Assembly: GCA_029782295.1 (NCBI GenBank)
Contig: JAKOVB010000027.1
Span: 248,001-312,000 of the forward strand
DNA from: Pseudomonadota bacterium
GTDB taxonomy: Bacteria > Pseudomonadota > Gammaproteobacteria > Burkholderiales > Methylophilaceae
Length of the DNA stretch: 64,000 bases
Direction of reading: 5' to 3'
Position 1 is the first letter of the stretch; the number at the start of each line of letters is the position of its first letter. Made by a program: the position numbers and the translations under genes. The notes under the pieces were generated by a model. That model had not been told where the DNA came from and did not search any database. It worked only from the letters and a program-made list of their open reading frames with translations. Positions 18,368 to 27,277 of this stretch are shown here, in pieces.

Positions 18368-19285
18368 TCACCGAACGGAGGTCGCCGAGTCGAATACCTG
18401 CTTGGTCGCCTCGGCCACCGCAATGACGCCGGGATGGGTCAAACGACGTTCCGCGGTGATAGCGAACAACTGTTCGCAGATGGCGTCGATACGTCCGACT
18501 TCCTCGACATCATAGCGCTCCCGCACGTAATCGGTCATCGCGACCGGGGCGACAAAAAGACCCGCGCCCCCCTGCCCGAAAAGCTTGAGCAGGGCGCTGT
18601 CGTCGAACTCAGCGACCACCCGGGGAAACACGTGCTGGGATTCAAACCACTGCAGCAAGCGCGTATGGATAGCGAAATCCTCGCCCGGCATCAGGAAAGG
18701 CGCCTGATCCAGCAACTGTGGAAACGCCCGGGTCGGCAGTTCCGCCAGCACCGCAGGCGCCCCCACGACAGTGAGCGGACTTTCCCCCAGCAGATGACTG
18801 TAGGCCCGCACATTCAGATTGGATGGCATGGGACGATCCGCGATCACCATGTCCAGGCGGTGCATCGCCATTTCGCCAAGCAGCGTCGCCAGCTTGCCCT
18901 CGCGGCAGGTCAGGCGGACAGGATCCTCCAGCTGCAAGGCCGGCGCAATGACACGATAGGCGACAGTCTTGGGCACGCAGTCGGCCACCCCGACACGGAA
19001 GGGCTGCACTTTTTTCGCGGGCTGGTGCTGAACGACATCCAGCAACTCGTTGCCTAGGGCGAAGATATCGTCGGCGTAGCTATAGATCCGGCGCCCCATC
19101 TCGGTCAATTCCAGCCCGCGCCCGACGCGCCGGAACAGCTGGACGCCCAGCGAGGCCTCCAGTTCGCCCAGTTGCCCGCTGATGGATTGCGGGGAAAGGA
19201 ACAGCTGTTCGCTGGCCCGGGCGATGCTGCCACACTTGGCCACCATCCAGAAATATCGCAAGTGCTTGAAATTCAGGGAAGACAT
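18368..19285 (-). CDS. LysR-family regulator (NhaR-like)
   Basis: A 305-aa regulator. The N-terminal helix-turn-helix has the NhaR-type reading LNFKHLRYFWMVAKCGSIARASEQLFLSPQSISGQLGELE, followed by the substrate-binding domain (from about 90). NhaR activates sodium/proton antiporter genes and other envelope-stress genes in enterobacteria. No nhaA is present here and the target is unclear. It lies directly upstream of the PfkB kinase gene on the same strand. Confidence 0.85.
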   Translation of the reverse strand: MSSLNFKHLRYFWMVAKCGSIARASEQLFLSPQSISGQLGELEASLGVQLFRRVGRGLELTEMGRRIYSYADDIFALGNELLDVVQHQPAKKVQPFRVGVADCVPKTVAYRVIAPALQLEDPVRLTCREGKLATLLGEMAMHRLDMVIADRPMPSNLNVRAYSHLLGESPLTVVGAPAVLAELPTRAFPQLLDQAPFLMPGEDFAIHTRLLQWFESQHVFPRVVAEFDDSALLKLFGQGGAGLFVAPVAMTDYVRERYDVEEVGRIDAICEQLFAITAERRLTHPGVIAVAEATKQVFDSATSVR

Positions 19286-19479
19286 CCAGGCCTCCTAAAT
19301 CCTAACTCATCGAATTTTTCGAACATATCATCACGATATTACTGTTTGTTGGATGTTTTGCAAGGTCTTACACTGAGCAACATCGCGCTGGAAATTCAGG
19401 CAACGACTTTCCAGCCAACAGAACCCGGAGGCCCTGATGTCTTCGGCTTTTGAAACCGACACATCCTTGAAGGAGTGAC

Positions 19480-19677
19480 ATGATGGACAAGACCACGAAC
19501 ACCCCGGAAACCACCGGCAGCGCATCCACGGCGAGCAGCGCCGTGAAGGCATTTGTCAGCAACCACGCCCTGCAGGCCCGCCGCAACAGCTACCAGGGCC
19601 AGGCCGCAGGTTCGACCGCCGAGCAGAAGTTCTCGCCATTCGGCTGGCGAAAGACGGTCGAACTGGTCGACGAATAG
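19480..19677 (+). CDS. Hypothetical protein, 65 aa
   Basis: A short Ser/Thr/Ala-rich protein with no transmembrane segment (MMDKTTNTPETTGSAS...). GGAG lies 5 nt before the first and 8 nt before the second ATG. No family was recognised. Good codon structure and the Shine-Dalgarno site support a real gene. Confidence 0.55.
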   Translation: MMDKTTNTPETTGSASTASSAVKAFVSNHALQARRNSYQGQAAGSTAEQKFSPFGWRKTVELVDE

Positions 19678-19715
19678 CCCTTTACGCCTTCGCATGCGCC
19701 GGTACAATCCGGTGC

Positions 19716-20252
19716 ATGCGCCCGAAACCTGCTCCCGATTACCTCGCTGGCTACCCGCCCGAACTGGTCCGCCAGATCGAACAATTGATCGAACGAGATC
19801 ACCTGGGTGATCTGCTGTTGCAGAAATATCCTCTCGCCCACGGCATCCGCACCGACAAGGCGCTTTACGATTACGTTCTGGAAATCAAGGAAGCGTTCCT
19901 GCGCAACGCCGGCCCTCTGAACAAGGTCGCTTTCGACAACAAGCTGCACGTCATCCGAAATGCCCTCGGCACACACAGCCGCATTTCACAGGTACAGGGC
20001 TCGAAACTGAGAACGCGAAGAGAGATTCTGGTCGCCGGCATCTTCCGTGAAATGCCTCTGGAATTCTTGAGAATGATCGTGGCGCATGAACTGGCCCACA
20101 TCCGGGAAAGCAATCACGACAAGGCTTTCTACCAACTTTGCAGGCATATGGAACCGGATTACCACCAACTGGAGTTCGACCTGCGCGCCTACCTTTGCCA
20201 CCTCGAGGTCACCGGCAAACCGTTGTGGCCGGTCAAGCCGGCTGGCGACTAA
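19716..20252 (+). CDS. YgjP-like / M48-type metallopeptidase-domain protein
   Basis: A 178-aa protein with the zinc motif HELAHIRESNHDKAFYQLCRHMEPDYHQLEFDLRAYL (HExxH plus the distal NHDxxF..L...PDY pattern) characteristic of YgjP-like proteins (DUF45). The N-terminal half is helical and less conserved. It is cytosolic. A hydrolase or nucleotide-pyrophosphatase role has been proposed for relatives; nothing here decides it. Confidence 0.83.
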   Translation: MRPKPAPDYLAGYPPELVRQIEQLIERDHLGDLLLQKYPLAHGIRTDKALYDYVLEIKEAFLRNAGPLNKVAFDNKLHVIRNALGTHSRISQVQGSKLRTRREILVAGIFREMPLEFLRMIVAHELAHIRESNHDKAFYQLCRHMEPDYHQLEFDLRAYLCHLEVTGKPLWPVKPAGD

Positions 20253-20261
20253 GCGGGAATT

Positions 20262-20567
20262 TTACTTGCCGCCGCTCCATGCACGATCCAGCGCCTTCTG
20301 CTTCTGGTCCAGGTCGACGCGAGCCTTGGCAAGGCGCGCCTTGGCCGCAGCTTGCTCCTTCTGCAACTCCTTGAGTCGAGCCTGTTCGTCGGCAATGCGC
20401 TTTTCCTGCGCCTTGACCCGGGCAGTCGTATCCGCCAGCCCGGTCCTGGCCTCCTCGTACTCATGCTCGGCTGCCGACACGTTGTACTGCTCCACGCCGA
20501 CATCCCGTGACATGGCTGCATTGGCGTAAAGCAAAGCCAGCAACGCGATTGACGCAATCGTTCTCAT
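20262..20567 (-). CDS. Exported coiled-coil protein, unknown
   Basis: A 101-aa protein with a signal peptide (MRTIASIALLALLYANAA), then an uninterrupted coiled coil rich in Ala, Lys, Glu and Gln. Upstream in-frame starts at 20582 and 20624 exist; ATG 20567 gives the best signal peptide and has GGAA upstream. It is periplasmic or envelope-associated; function unknown. Followed immediately upstream by the terminator of the next gene. Confidence 0.65.
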   Translation of the reverse strand: MRTIASIALLALLYANAAMSRDVGVEQYNVSAAEHEYEEARTGLADTTARVKAQEKRIADEQARLKELQKEQAAAKARLAKARVDLDQKQKALDRAWSGGK

Positions 20568-20635
20568 GACATTCCGCGACATGACAGTGTTGCTCCCCAG
20601 TATGACCAGCGTATTCAACGCCATTATATAAACAA

Positions 20636-20661
20636 AAGGGCAGTACCGAAGTACTGCCCTT
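20636..20661 (-). terminator. Rho-independent terminator
   Basis: A perfect 11-bp stem (AAGGGCAGTAC/GTACTGCCCTT) with a TTCG loop on the minus strand, followed by TTTTGTTTATAT. It ends the small Ala/Lys-rich gene at 20685-20909. Confidence 0.9.
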
Positions 20662-20684
20662 CCGGGAGGATATGCAGGCAGGAA

Positions 20685-20909
20685 TTACTTGGCTGCGGGT
20701 GCAGCCTCTTCAGCCTTCTTCTCGTGCTTGGCCTTCTTGGCGTGATGTGCCTTCTTTTCCGGGGTGGCCGGCTTTTCCTTGGCCGCTTCAGCAGCCGGCG
20801 CAGCCGCTTCGGCGGCAGGCTTGGCGTCAGCCTTCGGGGCATCGGCAGCAAAAGCATTCACGGAAACAGCAAAAAGACCAGCGATCAGTGCAGCAAACAG
20901 CTTGTTCAT
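20685..20909 (-). CDS. Exported Ala/Lys-rich small protein
   Basis: A 74-aa protein with a signal peptide (MNKLFAALIAGLFAVSVNAFA, cleavage about residue 21-22). The mature part is almost entirely Ala, Lys, Glu, Pro and His in repetitive AEAA / KKAHHAKKAKHEKKA blocks. An excellent AAGGA site precedes the ATG and a strong terminator follows, so it is a well-expressed single gene. Comparable low-complexity secreted peptides are known in betaproteobacteria, but function is unknown; the His-rich basic part could bind metal or polyanions. Confidence 0.75.
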   Translation of the reverse strand: MNKLFAALIAGLFAVSVNAFAADAPKADAKPAAEAAAPAAEAAKEKPATPEKKAHHAKKAKHEKKAEEAAPAAK

Positions 20910-21108
20910 GGTAAATCCTTTCGAGTGGTTGATCTATCAGGTGTCGCAGCCGGGCTGCGCTTCACCGTGGTTGCCACTCTACGCAGGCAAGCTTACGGCA
21001 ATCTTTCCCGAAACTGACGTCAAACTTACAAACGAAAATTTTCCATATTTGCCCGACATCCGCACCCCTGCTTCGCTTTAATTCTTCCATGGCCTGTAAA
21101 ATCACCCC

Positions 21109-21720
21109 ATGCACACTGCCGCCCCCCCGTTTTCCGGACTGACACCCGACTTCCTCCTGAACGCGCTTGAGGCCATCGGATTGCGCACCGACGGTCGGCT
21201 GCTCGCGCTCAACAGCTATGAGAACCGGGTGTACCAGGTCGGCATGGAGGACGGCCCGCCGCGCATTGCCAAGTTCTATCGACCGGCACGCTGGAGCGAT
21301 GCCGCCATCCTCGAGGAGCACGCCTTCGTGCGCAGCCTCGCGGAGGCTGAGATCCCCGTGGTGCCGGCCCTGGAAATCGATGGCGCCACGCTGCACCATG
21401 TCCAGGGCTTCCGCTTCGCCGTGTTCGCCCGACACGGCGGGCGCGCCCCGGAGCTCGGCGACCCGGACACGCTGGAATGGATGGGCCGCTTCATCGGCCG
21501 CATCCACGCCATCGGCGCGACCGCCAGCTTCCATGAGCGCCCGGCGCTGGACATCGCCAGCTTCGGCGAGGAACCCCGCGATTACCTGCTGTCACACGGT
21601 TTCCTCCCCCCGGATATCGAACCTGCCTACCGAAGCGTGGTGGCACAGGCACTGGACGGCGTGCGCCGTTGTTTCGACCGTGCCGGTGCAGTGGCCAACA
21701 TCCGCCTGCATGGAGATTGT
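21109..21720 (+). pseudogene. srkA: srkA (yihE) 5' fragment, interrupted by island insertion
   Basis: Codons 1-204 of a stress-response Ser/Thr kinase A gene (RIO/APH fold, ...TDGRLLALNSYENRVYQVG...IAKFYRPARWSDAAILEEHAF...). Reading is normal up to RLHGDC in the catalytic loop (about 21,706-21,720). It then runs into island DNA and stops at 21,774. The missing remainder, beginning HPGNVLWTDDGPHFVDF, is found in frame at 38,989-39,366. Base composition is GC-rich like the core genome. The product would lack the metal-binding Asn and Asp, so it should be inactive. Confidence 0.93.
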
Positions 21721-21736
21721 CGGATTGTTATAGGAT
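21716..21736. repeat. Left island end, inverted repeat of the right end
   Basis: This 21-bp sequence matches the reverse complement of 38,980-39,000 at 16 of 21 positions. The strongest part is TGTTATA-G-GAT (21,726-21,736) against TGTTATATGAT at the right end. The outer part overlaps the disrupted srkA codons, so the target site itself resembles one recombinase arm. Confidence 0.6.
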
Positions 21737-21783
21737 GTCAACATACAATAGTTTTTAACGGTGTGCTTCATTAAATAGGATTA

Positions 21784-21805
21784 AAACTGTTGTATACAAT
21801 AGTTT
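21784..21805. repeat. 22-bp near-palindrome inside left island end
   Basis: AAACTGTTGTA/TACAATAGTTT: 10 of 11 arm positions pair, centred on GTATAC. Its right half (ATACAATAGTTT) occurs again at 21,743-21,754, 51 bp away, next to the island junction. Probably recombinase or excisionase binding sites, or an operator for the srkA copy that begins 33 bp downstream. Confidence 0.6.
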
Positions 21806-21838
21806 CCAGATTCCACATCTTTAAGCAGTCACCTATAC

Positions 21839-22816
21839 ATGAACAGTAATACCCCTTATGAAGATTTGAGCCCAGAGCGTCTGCTCAATGCTGTTGATAG
21901 CCTTGGAATGCGCTCCGATGGACGACTGTTGCAATTAAACAGCTTTGAGAATCGTGTTTATCAAGTATGGATTGATGATGACGGTCAGCGTATTGCCAAG
22001 TTCTACAGACCTGGTCGCTGGAGCGATTCGGCCATCCTTGAAGAGCATGCGTTCACCGTCGAACTCGCGGATCAGGAGATTCCCGTTGTCCGGCCGTTGC
22101 CGTTCAACGGTACAACGCTACATCACTACGAAGGCTACCATTTCGCTCTATTTGCCAAGCAAGGCGGCAGACCACCTGAGCTTGATCGTGAACAAACGCT
22201 TGAATGGCTGGGGCGCTTCCTTGGCCGTATTCACGCGATCGGTGCAAATTGCTTGTACCAATCGCGGCCATCTATCGATATCTCAAGCTTTGGCGTCGAA
22301 CCCCGCAACTTCCTGGTCGGCGGCAATTGGTTGCCGGAGGGATTGCGAGCAGCCTGGGCCAGTGTCGCAGATCAGGCGCTAGATGGCGTAAACGAGGCCT
22401 ACCATCGTGCTGGCAACGTCCAAATGCTGCGACTGCATGGCGACTGTCATCCGGGGAATCTACTTTGGACAGATGATGGTCCGCATTTCGTCGATTTCGA
22501 CGATAGCCGTAACGGGCCTTCGATCCAAGATTTGTGGATGTTCCTTTCTGGAAATGAAGTTGATATGCGCGAGCAGTTCGCAGCGTTACTGCGGGGGTAC
22601 GAAACGTTCAGGGAATTTGATGACAGTGAGTTACAACTTCTAGAAGCGCTCCGAACACTTCGCTTGATTCATTACAGTGCTTGGATTGCCCGGCGGTGGA
22701 AGGATCCGGCTTTCCCTGCCGCATTCCCCTGGTTTGGCACTGTTCACTACTGGCAGGATCGCATTCTTGAGTTGCGCGAGCAGGTAGCACTTATGCAAGA
22801 ACCGCCATTGATTTGA
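21839..22816 (+). CDS. srkA: Complete island-borne SrkA (YihE) stress-response kinase
   Basis: A 325-aa kinase of the APH/RIO fold, full length for SrkA. It has the nucleotide-loop region NSFENRVYQVW, the ion-pair region IAKFYRPGRWSD, catalytic loop RLHGDCHPGNLLW and metal motif FVDFDDS. SrkA phosphorylates proteins during envelope and oxidative stress and counteracts programmed death in E. coli. This copy aligns along its whole length with both native fragments but has lower GC and different codon choice, so it was carried in from another lineage rather than made by local duplication. It lies 33 bp downstream of a palindrome and would restore function after the insertion. Confidence 0.92.
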   Translation: MNSNTPYEDLSPERLLNAVDSLGMRSDGRLLQLNSFENRVYQVWIDDDGQRIAKFYRPGRWSDSAILEEHAFTVELADQEIPVVRPLPFNGTTLHHYEGYHFALFAKQGGRPPELDREQTLEWLGRFLGRIHAIGANCLYQSRPSIDISSFGVEPRNFLVGGNWLPEGLRAAWASVADQALDGVNEAYHRAGNVQMLRLHGDCHPGNLLWTDDGPHFVDFDDSRNGPSIQDLWMFLSGNEVDMREQFAALLRGYETFREFDDSELQLLEALRTLRLIHYSAWIARRWKDPAFPAAFPWFGTVHYWQDRILELREQVALMQEPPLI

Positions 22817-23024
22817 ACATTGCGTTGCTGCCGCATTATATGTGCCATGCAAACGCGGACATAAGTAGGTATCTTCAATATGGGAGCCCCCCCCAAACCG
22901 CCTTCAAAATTTGTCGGTGCGATAGAACGCAATCAGGATTGGAAACCAAGTAGGTCAAAATATAAATACCAAGTTACTCTGAATGAGTAATGAGTTGCAC
23001 TAACTCTCAAGCGTGCGCAGACAA
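22817..23024. other. Intergenic spacer between srkA copy and siderophore operon end
   Basis: This 208-bp AT-rich spacer between convergent genes shows no clear intrinsic terminator and no open frame with a ribosome site. It contains a short C run (GCCCCCCCC near 22,886). Confidence 0.4.
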
Positions 23025-24227
23025 TTAGGCAGACAGAAATATTTGCGTCGGAGCAGGATGCTTGAGAAAGTCATGAGGAGAGATGTGCCATGCATATGCT
23101 CCCGCCAAGGGAAATGCAACGAGGTCCCCCATTCTTATGAGTTGAATTGGGGCTTCTTTTGCCAGAATGTCTTTAGGGGTACACAATTGCCCAGAGATGG
23201 TGATATTACAATCTCTTGTCTCAAGCCGTTGGTAGGGCTTTTCCCATTTGGAGATCTGGATTATTTCAAACGGGTGGCTATGTCCTTGAGCAACCGGTGT
23301 TCTAAAGTGCTGGGTTCCTCCACGGCAGACTACAAACTTCTCCCCTAAATTTTCTTTAATATCGATAACCTCGGTGACGTAATAACCGCACTGTGCAGTT
23401 ATGTAGCGCCCGGCCTCAAATCGGATTCTATGATTCTTAATCGGGCCACTTTGAAGCAATTCATTGAGTCCTGAGCAGAATTCATTCCAATCGAAATGAT
23501 TAAACGGCGGCAAATACTCTATCCCAAAACCACCGCCTGCATTCAATATGCACGGACTTTTAGAATCAAACTCTCGAACAATTTCCTGAAAGAATCCATG
23601 TATTTTTTCCATTAGTTTTAGGTGCATAGAGGCACTCTTTTGATGAGATAACAGATGAAAATGGAGTCCTCTCAGTCGGATAGAAGATTGTTTTCTCGCC
23701 TGCTCAACTGCAACGAATACATCTTTACTATCAATGCCAAACTGAGTGGCTTTACCCCCCATGGCCAGGGTCGATGACATGTCATTAGGTAATGGCATGT
23801 TTACTCTGAGTAGAACATCTACTACATGCCCTGATTTCTTTGCAATCCAAGACAACCTCTCCAACTCGGAAATGCTTTCAACATGAATCATTTCCACATT
23901 ACTGGACAATGCGGTTTCCAACTCCCCGTCATGTTTTCCCGGGCCTCCGAAAATCAAGGGGATATTAGGGAAGCTGCTGCGCACATGCTTGATCTCGCCC
24001 TCTGATGCAACCTCAAACCCATGCATGATCGAAGCCAATGTACTCAGAATTGGGAGTTCCGAATTGGCTTTTATCGCGTAAAACAACTCGCAATTTGCAG
24101 GTAACTTGCTGACGAGATGCTTAACATGTGTACGGAGACTGGCCAGATCATAAATATATGCACAAAAAGGGCTATGTTGTTTGTCAGCCCAATCAGGGAG
24201 AATATGTGCAAGTTGCTTAGGCACCAT
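23025..24227 (-). CDS. PLP-dependent siderophore decarboxylase (PvsE/SbnH-like)
   Basis: A 400-aa fold-type III decarboxylase. The PLP lysine lies in FYAIKANSE (about residue 52), the phosphate-binding GGGFGIEYL at about 233, FEAGRYI at about 275, and the C-terminal GAYAWHISPHDF substrate/dimer segment. Relatives decarboxylate an amino acid or its citryl ester during carboxylate siderophore assembly (serine-derived in vibrioferrin, L-Dap-derived in staphyloferrin B). It is the last gene of the biosynthesis operon; its start overlaps the preceding NIS synthetase by 11 bp. The actual substrate is undetermined. Confidence 0.85.
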   Translation of the reverse strand: MVPKQLAHILPDWADKQHSPFCAYIYDLASLRTHVKHLVSKLPANCELFYAIKANSELPILSTLASIMHGFEVASEGEIKHVRSSFPNIPLIFGGPGKHDGELETALSSNVEMIHVESISELERLSWIAKKSGHVVDVLLRVNMPLPNDMSSTLAMGGKATQFGIDSKDVFVAVEQARKQSSIRLRGLHFHLLSHQKSASMHLKLMEKIHGFFQEIVREFDSKSPCILNAGGGFGIEYLPPFNHFDWNEFCSGLNELLQSGPIKNHRIRFEAGRYITAQCGYYVTEVIDIKENLGEKFVVCRGGTQHFRTPVAQGHSHPFEIIQISKWEKPYQRLETRDCNITISGQLCTPKDILAKEAPIQLIRMGDLVAFPLAGAYAWHISPHDFLKHPAPTQIFLSA

Positions 24228-26052
24228 TGAAAATGCCCTGATTTTGATGAAATGGATTGCGTACGTATTGGTAGGAAGATTCGCGGTCTCTGCGTTTGAG
24301 AAATCTACCTATCAAATTTGATTTTGCCGGTAGGCCAGATGTGGACAAAAGCTCGTATATTCGCGTTTGCCCGAGACTGCCGTGTTCAAACTCCTTTGAA
24401 TACTCCTGCAAGATGTCGCCAATCATCTTCCATAGCTTCATCTCCAGCATTGTATTTCCTTGGCTGAGTCTACCAATAGCCTCTCCAAGATGATTGACGA
24501 AAAGGCAATAAGTGACACGTTTCCAACCGAGATCATCCGAGTAGGAAAGTGACTTAAGAACTGCCGGATCAGTACCTTTTAGTTTCGATGGATCAAATCT
24601 ATCGGAGACCAATTTAACCCCTTCAAAGTCCCGCAGGAATATTTGGCGAGGAAGACCATCCGCAATCCCCACCACAATATTTTGCATATGGGGCTCAAAA
24701 ACTATGCCGCATGTAATATAGGCATAGAGTACAGGCTTAATCAAATACTCGGCGTACGATTGCAACCATGTTTCAACCAACGCCGATTCTGTACGTATGT
24801 TGGACTCGGGCATTTTTCTTAGAAGTTGAAGCACCGGGGCCTCGCCATTCGGAATTTTTTCAAATAGCGCTCCTGACACCATTGGAGTAACGCGCGGTTC
24901 GGTATGCATCGTGACATTTTCGCGAAGGATCATTGCAAATCCTTCTCTAATCTCAGTGCTTTGTTCTGCCGTGTCACAGTACCTTGCCAAATCAAGCGTT
25001 ATGAATGCGGGCTCCTGAAGTATTGTGAAATATGGAAATCGATGCTGAAAATTTTTTCGTTCATCCTGCAATATCTGCCCTACCTTGAGAGCGCTGGATA
25101 ACTCGTAGTAGGCATTCTTTCGAACGCAATTCGTGATTCTGACGTGCAGTGAGAATTTGTAGAAATATGGGTTGTTCGGGTGATAGAGCGTACGTAATGA
25201 CGATGTTGGGAAATAGTTTTCCCCTACTGCCGGATGATAACGAACGCTCCCTTCCTTGATGCCAGTCTTGACGGCGGGGTGTTTCAGTAGCCATTTTGCT
25301 TGCCATGGATGCACTGGGATCATTTGTGCGGAATTGATCGTTGTTGGTAATTTTTCATTCAACTGCTGTTTGATCAAATCCGAAGCCTTTGTAGGAAGCA
25401 TTGTCTTTTCATGGACAAATTCCGGGGCCACCTCGAAATAGTCAAGAGGAAATCCTACCTTCAACTCTGGAGAGTAGTCCTGCACGTCTCTGCGACTAAA
25501 GCCTTGTCGACTTTTTGGAGCAGGATGATATGGGTGACCGAAGATCAATGATTGTTCAGACCCAATAAAATCATTGATCTGATATCGATCAGCTTTCATC
25601 AGTTCGTGGTGCTCAAGAATGGCTGAGCTAACAGTATTACTTTCGCAAATTTGTCTGAATAGATCGATGTTGAATGGCGTTCCGAACTTAATTGACAGAT
25701 CGTCGATCACTAGTTTGGCTAGAGTCTTCCATGTCAATGGCATCCATCGCGTCCCACTTGCCCGACGGTAGTAGACCATTTCTCCGAATCGATAGCTTCC
25801 TGTAATCGAATATTGCTCAACAGAGGCGAGCAGGTCGGTATTAATTCTTGGCATTGCAACATGAATGTGTGATTTACCAGATAAGTTATTGATATTCTCA
25901 ATAGAGTCTTCGGTCGAATATGCTTTAATCTTGTTTTCTGGTTCAGCGATCTCTCGACAGTAGCAGTTAAGTAGATTTTCAATGCTACGGCGCCCGGCGT
26001 AATAAGCTGCAGATAGACCGTGATAGGTGGATATTGCTTCAATGCTTTGCAT
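24217..26052 (-). CDS. NIS siderophore synthetase 2 (IucA/IucC family)
   Basis: A 611-aa ATP-dependent NRPS-independent siderophore synthetase. Visible family motifs are GHPYHPAPKSRQGF (about 170-183, ATP/citrate site), IPVHPWQAKWL, SSLRTLYHP, KFSLHVRITNCVRKNA and EPHMQNIVVG, then the C-terminal FhuF-like part. It condenses a carboxylate (citrate or a citryl intermediate) with an amine or alcohol. Placed third in NIS-MFS-NIS-decarboxylase order, its counterpart in vibrioferrin loci is PvsD. The best start is ATG 26,052. Confidence 0.9.
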   Translation of the reverse strand: MQSIEAISTYHGLSAAYYAGRRSIENLLNCYCREIAEPENKIKAYSTEDSIENINNLSGKSHIHVAMPRINTDLLASVEQYSITGSYRFGEMVYYRRASGTRWMPLTWKTLAKLVIDDLSIKFGTPFNIDLFRQICESNTVSSAILEHHELMKADRYQINDFIGSEQSLIFGHPYHPAPKSRQGFSRRDVQDYSPELKVGFPLDYFEVAPEFVHEKTMLPTKASDLIKQQLNEKLPTTINSAQMIPVHPWQAKWLLKHPAVKTGIKEGSVRYHPAVGENYFPTSSLRTLYHPNNPYFYKFSLHVRITNCVRKNAYYELSSALKVGQILQDERKNFQHRFPYFTILQEPAFITLDLARYCDTAEQSTEIREGFAMILRENVTMHTEPRVTPMVSGALFEKIPNGEAPVLQLLRKMPESNIRTESALVETWLQSYAEYLIKPVLYAYITCGIVFEPHMQNIVVGIADGLPRQIFLRDFEGVKLVSDRFDPSKLKGTDPAVLKSLSYSDDLGWKRVTYCLFVNHLGEAIGRLSQGNTMLEMKLWKMIGDILQEYSKEFEHGSLGQTRIYELLSTSGLPAKSNLIGRFLKRRDRESSYQYVRNPFHQNQGIFNGA

Positions 26053-26096
26053 GGCTATTCCCTCCTAATTCAATTAAGAAAAACAACATTTACATA

Positions 26097-27254
26097 TCAA
26101 CGCCTTGAATATCCAAGGCCAACCCATAACGACGCAAGACCCATTACAACGGCCGACATCAGAAATGGCATTCTGAGACCGCTGTTTGATGCCACCATAT
26201 CCCCCAGAATCGCCCCTGCCGCCATGGCACTTCTGCCCGAAAGTTCAAATCTTGAGAAGGTTGTAGATGCATTCCCAACCTCTGCCACCCGGACAAGAAA
26301 TATGTTGATGGCGCCCAGTGCGCAAAGCATTGCGCCTCCCGATAGGAAGCGAAAACCTGCCACCATTTCCCACGACTGAGTTATCCATTGCCCGATGAAT
26401 CCAAGTGCAAGTCCTACGAAGCCGATACTTAGCAAAAGATGTGCATCAAACTGTTTAAATCTAAATGTAAATGGCGCGAGCATAAGGTAGGCAAAACTTG
26501 GAATCGCAAAAATGGTACCAAGCAGATGCTCAGGAACTCCTTGTTGGCATGTCTGTAGGTAGGCAATGAAATTGGGAGCGGTTGCCGAAACTGAGAAAAG
26601 CAGCAGTATCTGACTTAGATAGGGAAAGTGTGTTGCTGGAGGCGATCCCATCTGCCTATGACTGCCTACACCGTTGTCGGCTTGATCCAAATGCCTTTGA
26701 GGTAAAACAGACATCAACAACATGGCCGAACACAGCGTGAGCCCTGCAAGTATCTTGTATATATGCAATGGTTCTGCAGTTCCGACAATGACAACCCCGA
26801 GTAGCGCCGGACCAAATGCGGAGGCTATACGCGTTGTGAATTGGAGTGAGCCAATGCCATTTACGAGACTATTGCCCTTCAAGCATGAAGCTAGATAACT
26901 GCTGGAAGTAGCAAAAGTTGGAGCAACAAGCCCCTGCAGAGCAAGACCTGCCAGGAATTGCCACACAGTTCCGGCAAGCCCTGTCATTGCTAGAGAAATT
27001 GACATGCCAAGATGGCTTGCGATAAGGGCATTTCTTTCCCCTATGATGTGAGGTAGTTTTGCCCGCCAGTAATAAGCTGCAATAGCAGCAATGGCTGGTG
27101 TTGCGTAGCACAATCCCAAAATGCCGCCTTCGCCATGGAAGCTCGTGGCAAGAATCGTTGCAAAAAATGGTGGGACGCTGAACGCAACAAACATAGCCGT
27201 GAAATGACTCAGGGCTATGAGGTGCAACACCTTGGAACGACCGTGCACGATCAT
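26097..27254 (-). CDS. MFS transporter, probable siderophore exporter (PvsC-like)
   Basis: A 385-aa protein with about 12 transmembrane helices and the GxxxxR...N loop region between helices 2 and 3 (WRAKLPHIIGERNALIASHLG). Its place between the two NIS synthetases (23 bp and 44 bp gaps) is the usual location of the siderophore exporter. It presumably releases the finished siderophore across the inner membrane; substrate is inferred only from context. Confidence 0.8.
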   Translation of the reverse strand: MIVHGRSKVLHLIALSHFTAMFVAFSVPPFFATILATSFHGEGGILGLCYATPAIAAIAAYYWRAKLPHIIGERNALIASHLGMSISLAMTGLAGTVWQFLAGLALQGLVAPTFATSSSYLASCLKGNSLVNGIGSLQFTTRIASAFGPALLGVVIVGTAEPLHIYKILAGLTLCSAMLLMSVLPQRHLDQADNGVGSHRQMGSPPATHFPYLSQILLLFSVSATAPNFIAYLQTCQQGVPEHLLGTIFAIPSFAYLMLAPFTFRFKQFDAHLLLSIGFVGLALGFIGQWITQSWEMVAGFRFLSGGAMLCALGAINIFLVRVAEVGNASTTFSRFELSGRSAMAAGAILGDMVASNSGLRMPFLMSAVVMGLASLWVGLGYSRR

Positions 27255-27277
27255 TATCAGACGGCGAGGCGTTCGGT

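Noticed and set aside
21109..22816. Two srkA-like genes as a simple tandem duplication
   Set aside because: The first copy is truncated at the island junction, its missing end is 17 kb away, and the second copy differs in GC content and codon use.
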